A stretch of DNA of 5,436 bases, taken from positions 1-5,436 of the forward strand of contig JAQSXN010000322.1 in assembly GCA_029256665.1 (NCBI GenBank). Reading direction: 5' to 3'. The notes below the pieces were generated by a model, which was given only the letters and a program-made list of their open reading frames with translations, made no database searches and had not been told where the DNA came from. A program made the position numbers and the translations under genes. Source of the DNA: Paenibacillus sp. GTDB taxonomy: Bacteria; Bacillota; Bacilli; Paenibacillales; Paenibacillaceae. Below, piece by piece: positions 1 to 4,929 of this stretch (within the stretch, counting starts at the first letter, position 1; every line of letters starts with the position of its first letter).

Positions 1-1020
1 ATGATGGATGGGGGAGAAGCCGTGATCTCGGTATACGATCACGGCTTTTTGTACGGTCTCGGGTTGTTCGAGACGTTCCGAACTTACGGCGGCGAACCGT
101 ATTTGCCGGAACGACACCTGAAGCGGCTGCTCTCCGGCTGCGCCGAGCTCGGCATCCCGTTCGGGATGGACGCCGCCGAGCTGCGCGGCCGGGTGCGGGA
201 GCTGCTTGAGGCGAACGGGCTCACGGACGGATACATTCGTCTAACCGTTAGCGCGGGCGACGGCGAGCTTGGGCTGCCGCTCGGCGATTACGAGCGCCCG
301 ACGGTGCTGCTGCTCGCGAAGGCGCTGCCCGTCGTCGGCGACGAAGCATTGCGCCGCGGCAAGGAGCTTAGGCTATTGCGCACGAGACGCAACAGCCCGG
401 AGGGTAACGTTCGGTTCAAATCGCTGCATTATATGAACAATATTATCGCCAAGCGGGAGATGCTGGGACTGTTGTCGGGTGGCGTTGGGCAGCAGGGAGC
501 GAGCGGCGAGCTAGGCGCGGCAGCGGAAGGCGAATTTGCCACGGAGCAGCATATAGCCGATCGCGCCGCGGAAGGGCTGGCTAATGCGGATATTCGACTG
601 GCTGGGGCTCAACCTGCTCGAGCCTCTGCGGCGCTTCCCTCCCTCGGGGCGGAAGGACTGATGATAAGCCGCGAGGGCTGGCTGACGGAGGGAATCGTCA
701 GCAATCTGTTTTTCGCGCGCGAAGGCGTCATCTGCACGCCGGCAATCGAGACGGGCATTTTGCCCGGCGTGACCCGTGCCCGAGTGTTGGAGCTCGCGCG
801 CGATGCGGGGTGCGCGGTCCAAGAAGGGCTCTATAATTGGGAGGAACTGCTCGAGGCCGAAGAGGTGTGGCTGACCAACTCCGTTCAGGAACTTGTGCCG
901 GTAACGAGGCTAAGCGATTGGGACGGTCTGATGCGGGAGGTCGGCGACGGCGAGGCCGGACCGCTGACGCTTCAGCTGCTCCGCATGTATCGAGCCGATA
1001 CGACATCGGCAACACTGTAG
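1..1020 (+). CDS. pabC: Aminodeoxychorismate lyase (PLP fold-type IV), probably 5'-partial, with a large internal insertion
   Basis: Aminodeoxychorismate lyase splits 4-amino-4-deoxychorismate into p-aminobenzoate and pyruvate, using pyridoxal phosphate, in the cytoplasmic folate pathway. The class-IV aminotransferase fold is clear: an N-terminal DHGFLYGLGLFETFR block (residues 13-27), the presumed PLP-binding lysine K140 in RFKSLHYMNN, the TEGIVSNLFF block (229-238), TP at 246-247, GILPGVTR (252-259) and EVWLTNS followed by VPV (288-301). D-amino-acid or branched-chain aminotransferases share this fold, but the folP-folB-folK neighbours favour PabC. The reading frame opens at base 1 with two Met codons. 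Family members usually have several more residues before this point (a short strand containing NG), so the true start probably lies just left of the window. Between the lysine helix and the C-terminal domain (about 159-214) there is an Ala/Gly/Glu-rich stretch absent from typical 270-295-residue family members. The frame stays open through it, so it looks like an insertion rather than damage. Confidence 0.9.
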   Translation: MMDGGEAVISVYDHGFLYGLGLFETFRTYGGEPYLPERHLKRLLSGCAELGIPFGMDAAELRGRVRELLEANGLTDGYIRLTVSAGDGELGLPLGDYERPTVLLLAKALPVVGDEALRRGKELRLLRTRRNSPEGNVRFKSLHYMNNIIAKREMLGLLSGGVGQQGASGELGAAAEGEFATEQHIADRAAEGLANADIRLAGAQPARASAALPSLGAEGLMISREGWLTEGIVSNLFFAREGVICTPAIETGILPGVTRARVLELARDAGCAVQEGLYNWEELLEAEEVWLTNSVQELVPVTRLSDWDGLMREVGDGEAGPLTLQLLRMYRADTTSATL

Positions 1021-1030
1021 GGAAGAGTAG

Positions 1031-1067
1031 GCGCTCGGATGAAGCACTAGGAAACGCTTGAGAGCGC
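1031..1067 (+). other. Possible hairpin just after pabC
   Basis: GCGCTC (1031-1036) can pair with GAGCGC (1062-1067), and inside that AAGC (1042-1045) can pair with GCTT (1056-1059). It begins 10 nt after the pabC stop, where a terminator or processing site might sit. No T-tract follows and the outer stem is interrupted by an asymmetric internal loop, so it is a weak candidate for an intrinsic terminator and may be chance. Confidence 0.2.
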
Positions 1068-1129
1068 AACAGCCACTATATCGCACAAATTGGCGACTTC
1101 CGGGAGTGCGACGGACACTCGCGCAGTCG

Positions 1130-1190
1130 TAACGGACACCACAGACGCTATATCGCATATATTGGCCACTTCGAAAACATAACGGACACC
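1130..1190 (+). repeat. 61-nt repeat unit, forward copy
   Basis: The unit begins and ends with TAACGGACACC and contains CGCTATATCGCATATATTGG in its centre. It shares its right-hand boundary word with the next, decayed unit, so the flanking words repeat exactly 50 nt apart (1130 and 1180). About 40 of 61 positions match the inverted copy at 1252-1312, with the ends best conserved and the centre poorly conserved. Confidence 0.7.
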
Positions 1191-1251
1191 AGCGCCGCTA
1201 TTTACTCTTAATTGTCCTCAAACGTGGGCAAACCTGCTAAGTAACGTCATC

Positions 1252-1312
1252 GGTGTCCGTTAGATTTGAGATACCGGCAATAATGATCGAATAGCGGCAT
1301 TGTTGTCCGTTA
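1252..1312 (-). repeat. 61-nt repeat unit, inverted copy
   Basis: Read on the - strand, this unit starts TAACGGACAACAATGCCGCT and ends TAACGGACACC, and it has exactly the length of the forward unit at 1130-1190. Its outer 23 nt (1290-1312) match the reverse complement of 1180-1202 at 20 of 23 positions, so the transcript could form a long stem closing a loop of about 87 nt. Conserved ends with a diverged centre suggest that the boundary words are the functional or mobile part. Confidence 0.7.
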
Positions 1313-1323
1313 CAAAGAGAGCA

Positions 1324-1343
1324 GCTCCAGCTCGAGCTGGAGC
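1324..1343 (+). other. Perfect 20-nt palindrome upstream of folP (attenuator, terminator or operator candidate)
   Basis: GCTCCAGCTCGAGCTGGAGC is a perfect palindrome. As RNA it folds into an 8-bp GC-rich stem with a TCGA loop, followed by AATTCTT, which is a poor T-tract. It ends 17 nt before the AGGAGG that precedes folP. It could be a weak terminator/attenuator limiting read-through from pabC into folP, a processing site, or a DNA operator. The sequence alone does not separate these. Confidence 0.45.
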
Positions 1344-1360
1344 AATTCTTGGAATGCCAG

Positions 1361-1366
1361 AGGAGG
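1361..1366 (+). promoter_or_regulatory. Shine-Dalgarno AGGAGG before folP, oddly close to the ATG
   Basis: A full AGGAGG lies only 1 nt before the ATG at 1368, closer than normal for efficient initiation. Overlapping pairing through the preceding GAGG (1360-1363) would leave 4 nt. Later in-frame ATGs at 1404, 1413 and 1422 are alternatives, and the one at 1413 has GAAGGG (1397-1402) at a 10-nt gap. The motif therefore does not settle the start. Confidence 0.5.
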
Positions 1367-1367
1367 C

Positions 1368-2324
1368 ATGGCATCGAAGATTGTTAATGCGGCTACAGAA
1401 GGGATGATAGAGATGGACAGCATGAATAGAGACGGCGGCGATAATACGTCGGTCGATGTAACCCGCAGGCAAGCGGCGGGGCCAACGTATTGGCAGCGTT
1501 CCTATGACTTGGGGGGCGGAGTGACGCTGTCGCTCGGAGAACGGACGCTTATTATGGGCATCTTGAACGCAACGCCGGATTCCTTCTCGGACGGTGGCCG
1601 CTATATGGACGTGGAAGCAGCCGTCGCGCATGCCCGCAGCATGGTCGAACAGGGCGCCGACATCCTGGATATCGGAGGCGAGTCGACCCGGCCAGGCTTC
1701 GAGCCCGTCAGCGCCGAAGAAGAGATCAGGCGAGTCGTGCCGGTCATCGCGGCGATTCGCGCCGCGCTGCCGGACATCCCGCTGTCGATCGACACCTACA
1801 AGGCGGCGACGGCTCGCGCCGCGATGGAGGCGGGCGCCCACATCATCAACGATATTTGGGCGCTTAAGGGAGATCCCGACATGGCCGCCGTAGCGGCGGA
1901 ATACGGCTGCCCCGTCATCGTCAGCCACAACCGCCATGCCCGGGACTACAACGACTTCGTCCCGGACGTGCTCGCCGATCTGCGGGGCAGCATCGGCCTC
2001 GCCAGAGCAGCCGGCGTCGCCGAGGATTCGATCTGGCTGGATCCCGGCATCGGCTTCGCCAAAACCTACGAGGACAACCTCGAGCTGCTCGGTCGTCTGC
2101 GCGAACTGACGGCGCTCGGCTACCCGGTGCTGCTGGGCACCTCGCGCAAGCGGTTCATCCGGCAGGCGCTGCGCGATCTGCCGGTCGACCAGGTCGCCTG
2201 GGGCACCGCGGCGACCGTCGCCCTCGGCATCACGCACGGCTGCCAGATCGTGCGCGTCCACGACGTGCGCGAGATGAAGCTTACGGCGCTGATGGCCGAC
2301 GCGATTCATTATTTGCATCGCTGA
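1368..2324 (+). CDS. folP: Dihydropteroate synthase
   Basis: Dihydropteroate synthase condenses 6-hydroxymethyl-dihydropterin pyrophosphate with p-aminobenzoate to give dihydropteroate, and it is the sulfonamide target (called sul in B. subtilis). All family blocks of the TIM barrel are present: MGILNATPDSFSDGG (residues 63-77, with the metal-binding Asn at 67), DILDIGGESTRPG (98-110), LSIDTYK (139-145), INDIW (160-164), WLDPGIGFAKT (223-233), LGTSRKRFI (256-264, with the substrate lysine K261) and RVHDV (296-300). No key residue is missing. The first 50 or so residues are a poorly conserved, hydrophilic leader before the family begins at about YDLGGGVTLSLG, and several in-frame ATGs lie within it (codons 13, 16 and 19). 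I keep the first ATG, but a start at 1413 is equally plausible. A 347-nt gap with repeats and a palindrome separates it from pabC. I saw no good promoter there, so read-through from upstream is the likeliest source of transcript. Confidence 0.96.
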   Translation: MASKIVNAATEGMIEMDSMNRDGGDNTSVDVTRRQAAGPTYWQRSYDLGGGVTLSLGERTLIMGILNATPDSFSDGGRYMDVEAAVAHARSMVEQGADILDIGGESTRPGFEPVSAEEEIRRVVPVIAAIRAALPDIPLSIDTYKAATARAAMEAGAHIINDIWALKGDPDMAAVAAEYGCPVIVSHNRHARDYNDFVPDVLADLRGSIGLARAAGVAEDSIWLDPGIGFAKTYEDNLELLGRLRELTALGYPVLLGTSRKRFIRQALRDLPVDQVAWGTAATVALGITHGCQIVRVHDVREMKLTALMADAIHYLHR

Positions 2325-2340
2325 TGCATAGCTGCCATCA

Positions 2341-2424
2341 CCGCTTTCGCCTGAAACGGCTTTATCGCCTGTAATGCCTTATCGCCATTAACGGCTTTAT
2401 CGCCTTAAAGGCTAATCGCCTATA
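2341..2424. repeat. Degenerate tandem repeat, about 17-nt period, five units
   Basis: Five consecutive units resemble ACGGCTTTATCGCCTTA: about 2341-2355, 2356-2373, 2374-2390, 2391-2407 and 2408-2424, with the remnant ACGGCA after them. The 16-nt word AACGGCTTTATCGCCT occurs exactly at 2355-2370 and 2390-2405. The array fills most of the 128-nt gap between folP and folB and stops about 10 nt before the folB Shine-Dalgarno. GGC and GCC words in each unit allow only very short stems, so I do not call a terminator. Confidence 0.7.
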
Positions 2425-2433
2425 ACGGCATAG

Positions 2434-2440
2434 AAAGGAG
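2434..2440 (+). promoter_or_regulatory. Shine-Dalgarno AAAGGAG for folB
   Basis: AAAGGAG lies 12 nt before the ATG at 2453, a slightly long gap. A CTG at 2447, in frame and 6 nt from the motif, would fit better by spacing, but it adds only two residues and CTG starts are rare. The ATG is preferred. Confidence 0.6.
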
Positions 2441-2452
2441 CTGATCCTGCAC

Positions 2453-2839
2453 ATGGATCGAATGATCGTAACCGGCATGCGCTTTTATGGTTATCATGGC
2501 GTATTTCCGGAGGAGAACAAGCTGGGACAGCAGTTTTACATCGACCTCGAGCTGGATATGGATCTGGAGCGGGCGGCGCGCAACGACGACTTGGACGCTA
2601 CAATCAATTACGCAGAGCTTCACGCGTTCACGAAGGAGATCGTGGAGGGTCCGCCCTTCAAGCTGATCGAGGCGCTGGCCGGTCACATTGCATCGCGGAT
2701 GCTGGAGGCTTATACTATGATCAACGAAGTGACCGTTCGGGTGACGAAGCCGCATCCGCCGTTCGACATCCACTTCGACGGCGTGACGATCGAGCTGCGC
2801 AGAAAGCGGGACGGCCATGGCGGCATCATACGAGCATAA
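2453..2839 (+). CDS. folB: Dihydroneopterin aldolase
   Basis: FolB cleaves 7,8-dihydroneopterin to 6-hydroxymethyl-7,8-dihydropterin and glycolaldehyde, supplying the substrate of the next enzyme, FolK. At 128 residues it has the normal length for this small T-fold family, whose members form octamers. Visible landmarks are FYGYHGVFPEENKLGQ (residues 11-26, with conserved E21), the INYAEL block with the catalytic tyrosine Y53, the pterin-anchoring glutamate E73 in LIEALA, and the catalytic lysine K99 in VTKPHPP. The T-fold also occurs in dihydroneopterin triphosphate epimerase (FolX), but the pathway context and residue set favour FolB. Its last 23 nt overlap the start of folK in another frame, which points to coupled translation. 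Confidence 0.96.
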   Translation: MDRMIVTGMRFYGYHGVFPEENKLGQQFYIDLELDMDLERAARNDDLDATINYAELHAFTKEIVEGPPFKLIEALAGHIASRMLEAYTMINEVTVRVTKPHPPFDIHFDGVTIELRRKRDGHGGIIRA

Positions 2840-3473
2840 TCCGGAGCGTCGACAACCCGATCAAGCGCCATCTGTGAACTCATCCGCGGAGACTTTCGAC
2901 TCCCCCCGGATTCCGGAGGCCATTGCATCCAGCGAACAAGCAAGGTCGCCAGTAGAAGCCTACATCGCGCTCGGCTCCAACATGGGCGACCGCGAGGCGC
3001 ATCTCATGCGCGCGATCGCGGAGCTGGACGCTCAGCCCGGTATTGTTGTAACAAAAGTTTCCGGCATTTACGAGACCGATCCGGTCGGCTACACCGATCA
3101 ACCTGCTTTTCTCAACATGGCGGTTGCCATCCGCACCTCTCTTGGGCCTCTGGAGTTATTGCGGACCCAGCTTCGATTGGAGAGTCTCCTCGGGAGAATT
3201 CGACAAGTACGTTGGGGACCTAGAACCATTGACCTCGACCTCCTCCTGTACGATAATGTCAGAATGGATCTAGAGGAGCTGACGCTGCCGCATCCGCGCA
3301 TGATGGAACGCGCATTCGTGCTTGTTCCGTTGCATGATGTGATATCGAGCTCGCATCCGCTGCATGAGCAGGTGTCCGCAACGTCCGCCCATGCGCTTCA
3401 GGCAGGAAAGGATGGCATTACCTTATGGAAAACAATCAATTGGCGCAGCGCGTCAGAGCCTTCAGGAAGCTGA
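2817..3473 (+). CDS. folK: 6-hydroxymethyl-7,8-dihydropterin pyrophosphokinase with N-terminal extension
   Basis: FolK transfers pyrophosphate from ATP to 6-hydroxymethyl-dihydropterin, activating it for FolP. The family core starts at AYIALGSNMGDRE (residues 48-60), continues through SGIYETDPVGYTDQPAFLNMA (82-102) and contains the signature RWGPRTIDLDLL (132-143), in which D139 and D141 are the expected magnesium ligands and R127, R132 and R136 are basic active-site residues. LPHPRM follows at about 161-166. The usual length is 155-180 residues. Here 218 are predicted because about 45 polar, Ser/Pro/Glu-rich residues precede the core. The start at 2817 overlaps folB by 23 nt and has only a weak purine-rich sequence upstream. 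A GTG at 2874 (codon 20) is the only obvious later alternative before the core and lacks a good ribosome site. The 3' end overlaps the next gene by 49 nt. Confidence 0.93.
   Translation: MAASYEHNPERRQPDQAPSVNSSAETFDSPRIPEAIASSEQARSPVEAYIALGSNMGDREAHLMRAIAELDAQPGIVVTKVSGIYETDPVGYTDQPAFLNMAVAIRTSLGPLELLRTQLRLESLLGRIRQVRWGPRTIDLDLLLYDNVRMDLEELTLPHPRMMERAFVLVPLHDVISSSHPLHEQVSATSAHALQAGKDGITLWKTINWRSASEPSGS
3405..3412 (+). promoter_or_regulatory. Ribosome binding site inside folK for the XRE-type gene
   Basis: GGAAAGGA lies within the folK coding sequence, 12 nt upstream of the ATG at 3425. It is the only purine-rich site near that start and supports beginning the small gene inside folK rather than at a later codon. 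Confidence 0.5.
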
Positions 3474-3637
3474 AAGGCTACACACAGCAGGAGCTGGCCA
3501 AGGAGCTAGGCGTGTCGGTGGCGGTGCTTGGTTCTCTGGAGCGCGGAACGCGCAGGAACGATCCCAAGCTGCTGCATCATATCGCGAAGACGCTTGGCAT
3601 CAGCTACGAGGAACTCATGACGATCAAGGAGGAGTAA
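3425..3637 (+). CDS. Small XRE-family helix-turn-helix protein (YazB-like)
   Basis: This 70-residue protein consists almost entirely of one Cro/C1-type helix-turn-helix domain. The recognition core is at residues 18-41, GYTQQELAKELGV followed by SVAVLGSLERG, with Q21, E23, L24, A25, G29 and the E39-R40-G41 turn as typical positions. The domain closes with DPKLLHHIAKTLGISYEEL (46-64). There is no room for a ligand-binding or oligomerisation domain. Its length and place between folK and dusB match B. subtilis yazB, whose function I do not know to be established. It starts 49 nt before the folK stop and ends 9 nt before dusB, so it is almost certainly co-transcribed with both. It presumably binds DNA. 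Whether it controls this operon is speculation; its target cannot be read from sequence alone. Confidence 0.9.
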   Translation: MENNQLAQRVRAFRKLKGYTQQELAKELGVSVAVLGSLERGTRRNDPKLLHHIAKTLGISYEELMTIKEE

Positions 3638-3646
3638 GGAAGCGAC

Positions 3647-4690
3647 ATGCTGAAAATCGGAGACATCGAGATGAAGAACAGAGTAGTGCTGGCGCCGATG
3701 GCAGGCGTGTGCAACCCTGCTTTTCGCCTAATCGCAAAGGAATTCGGAACCGGCCTCGTCTGCGCCGAAATGGTAAGCGACAAGGCGATTCTGCACGGCA
3801 ACAAACGTACAATGGAGATGCTGTTCGTCGACGAACGCGAGAAGCCGCTGAGCTTGCAGATCTTCGGGGGAGACCGCGAATCGCTCGTGGAAGCCGCCAA
3901 GGTCGTAGACAAGCAGACGAACGCGGATATTATAGATATCAACATGGGCTGCCCGGTGCCCAAAGTAACGAAGTGCGACGCGGGCGCCCGCTGGCTGCTG
4001 GACCCGAACAAAATCTATGAGATGGTATCCTCCGTCGTCGACGCGGTCGACAAGCCGGTCACGGTGAAGATGCGCATCGGCTGGGACGACGAGCATGTCT
4101 ATGCGGTCGAGAACGCCCGGGCGGTAGAGCGGGCGGGCGGCAAGGCGGTCAGCGTTCACGGACGCACGCGGGAGCAGCTGTATACGGGCAAAGCCAACTG
4201 GGACATCATAAGAGATGTCAAAAATAACGTTTCCATCCCTGTCATTGGCAACGGCGACGTGTTCTCTCCGGAGGATGCCCGCCGCATGCTGGATACGACC
4301 GGCGTTGACGGCGTCATGATCGGGCGCGGCGCGCTCGGCAACCCATGGATGCTGTACCGGACGATCCAGTATCTGCAGAACGGCGAGCTGCTCGGGGACC
4401 CGACGCCGCGCGAGAAGCTGGACGTGGCGATTCTTCATCTGGACCGCCTGATCGCGCTCAAGAATGAAGCGGTCGCCGTGCGCGAGATGCGCAAGCATCT
4501 GGCTTGGTACCTCAAGGGTCTGCCTGGCGGCGCGCGCGTCAAGGACGCCATCATGGAGGAAACCGGCCGCGACCGCATGGTTTCCATTATGGAGACGTAC
4601 ATTGCCTCGCTCGACGAAGCGGCGGATCTAGCTCCGGCTACTTCAGCGGCATGGAACACCGATGCTTCAGCCGAAGAAGTCGTTCATTAA
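3647..4690 (+). CDS. dusB: tRNA dihydrouridine synthase
   Basis: Dus enzymes use FMN and NADPH to reduce specific uridines in the tRNA D-loop to dihydrouridine. The FMN-binding barrel starts with NRVVLAPMAGVCNPAFR (residues 11-27). LSLQIFGG (68-75) and INMGCPVPKVTK (98-109) follow, the latter holding the catalytic cysteine C102. VKMRIGW (140-146), VHGRTREQLYTG (170-181), GNGDV (201-205) and IGRGALGNPW (225-234) supply FMN phosphate and RNA contacts. A helical C-terminal domain with REMRKHLAWYLKGLPG completes it. At 347 residues the length is normal for the bacterial DusB group, apart from an Ala/Ser/Glu-rich tail after about residue 325. A second cysteine (C110) lies eight residues after the catalytic one. 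The start is well supported by AAGGA 6 nt upstream. In B. subtilis the orthologous yacF follows yazB in the same order. Confidence 0.95.
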   Translation: MLKIGDIEMKNRVVLAPMAGVCNPAFRLIAKEFGTGLVCAEMVSDKAILHGNKRTMEMLFVDEREKPLSLQIFGGDRESLVEAAKVVDKQTNADIIDINMGCPVPKVTKCDAGARWLLDPNKIYEMVSSVVDAVDKPVTVKMRIGWDDEHVYAVENARAVERAGGKAVSVHGRTREQLYTGKANWDIIRDVKNNVSIPVIGNGDVFSPEDARRMLDTTGVDGVMIGRGALGNPWMLYRTIQYLQNGELLGDPTPREKLDVAILHLDRLIALKNEAVAVREMRKHLAWYLKGLPGGARVKDAIMEETGRDRMVSIMETYIASLDEAADLAPATSAAWNTDASAEEVVH

Positions 4691-4712
4691 CCGGAACCAA
4701 ATAGGCTACGCG

Positions 4713-4746
4713 AGCGGTTATTCGACAGATGTCGACAGTAACCGCT
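4713..4746 (+). terminator. Hairpin after dusB, possible terminator
   Basis: AGCGGTTA (4713-4720) pairs perfectly with TAACCGCT (4739-4746). Inside it TCGAC (4722-4726) pairs with GTCGA (4731-4735) around an AGAT loop, separated from the outer stem by a small T/CAG internal loop. It begins 22 nt after the dusB stop, where a terminator is expected. The following TTGCGTCGTC is a poor T-tract, so termination may be weak or factor-assisted. Confidence 0.5.
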
Positions 4747-4756
4747 TTGCGTCGTC

Positions 4757-4775
4757 ACGGGCTCCCGGAACCCGT
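4757..4775 (+). other. Second small hairpin downstream of dusB
   Basis: ACGGG (4757-4761) pairs with CCCGT (4771-4775) around a 9-nt loop. It directly follows the larger hairpin at 4713-4746 and has no T-tract, so it may only assist termination or be incidental. Confidence 0.25.
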
Positions 4776-4808
4776 AAGATTAGCTCACACCGAATCGCCT
4801 GTCTTTGA

Positions 4809-4837
4809 TTGACATTCGGGATATGTTGCAATATAAT
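4809..4837 (+). promoter_or_regulatory. Consensus sigma-A (sigma-70 type) promoter for greA
   Basis: A perfect TTGACA (4809-4814) and a perfect TATAAT (4832-4837) are separated by exactly 17 nt. The predicted start of transcription is near 4844, giving a leader of about 130 nt before greA. The word TGCAATATAATC containing the -10 is repeated exactly at 4840-4851, creating a second TATAAT (4845-4850) whose -35 position is poor. This is the only strong promoter I can see in the window and implies that greA can be expressed independently of the folate genes. Confidence 0.8.
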
Positions 4838-4929
4838 CGTGCAATATAATCAAACTTCTTCATATAGAATGCGCTTTATTCGGGATTGGTCTGACGGATT
4901 GAATGCGTAATATATTAAGTAACAGTGAA

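Larger units (their letters stand above)
1073..1312. repeat. Degenerate intergenic repeat array with units in both orientations
   Basis: This fills most of the 347-nt gap between pabC and folP. The word ACGGACAC occurs at 1111-1118, 1132-1139 and 1182-1189 on the + strand, and its reverse complement recurs at 1252-1262 (GGTGTCCGTTA) and, with one change, near 1303-1312. Between these words the units share CTATATCGCA (1076-1085 and 1148-1157) followed by ATTGG and ACTTC. The first unit (about 1073-1118) is partial. A decayed unit runs rightward from 1180 and ends near a remnant GTAACG at 1241. I see no credible gene in the gap. The sequence looks like a dispersed, MITE-like or REP-like intergenic family, but a dispersed copy number cannot be judged from this window. 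Confidence 0.75.

Noticed and set aside
837..1158. Short frames on both strands around the end of pabC and into the intergenic repeats
   Set aside because: Their translations are low-complexity, with no ribosome site or family resemblance. The region is explained by pabC and repeats.
1073..1312. CRISPR array
   Set aside because: Units are too few, degenerate and in both orientations, and the spacing between the shared words is irregular (21 and 50 nt), so there are no uniform repeats with unique spacers.
1021..1367. A promoter for folP
   Set aside because: I looked for TTGACA/TATAAT-like pairs at 16-18 nt spacing. The best -35-like word (TTGAGA at 1266-1271) has no acceptable -10 at the right distance.
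1260..2318. Long open frame on the - strand opposite folP (352 codons)
   Set aside because: It mirrors the GC-rich codons of a clear dihydropteroate synthase, its translation is Arg/Asp/His/Val-rich with no family motif, and it runs through the intergenic repeats. It is a shadow.
2341..2424. CRISPR or iteron array in the folP-folB gap
   Set aside because: The 17-nt units abut without spacers and lie between two genes of one pathway, with no replication gene nearby. A simple tandem repeat fits better.
3364..4020. Open frame on the + strand spanning the end of folK, the XRE-type gene and the start of dusB
   Set aside because: It is in a different frame from three recognised proteins, and its translation is Arg/Gln/Gly-rich without motifs.
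3728..4498. Long open frame on the - strand opposite dusB (256 codons)
   Set aside because: The + strand carries all DusB motifs across this stretch. The antisense translation has no recognisable domain and is composition-driven.
4886..4914. A second promoter for greA (TTGGTC with TAATAT, 16 nt apart)
   Set aside because: Both boxes are imperfect in an AT-rich stretch, and a fully consensus promoter lies just upstream. This is not strong enough to annotate.
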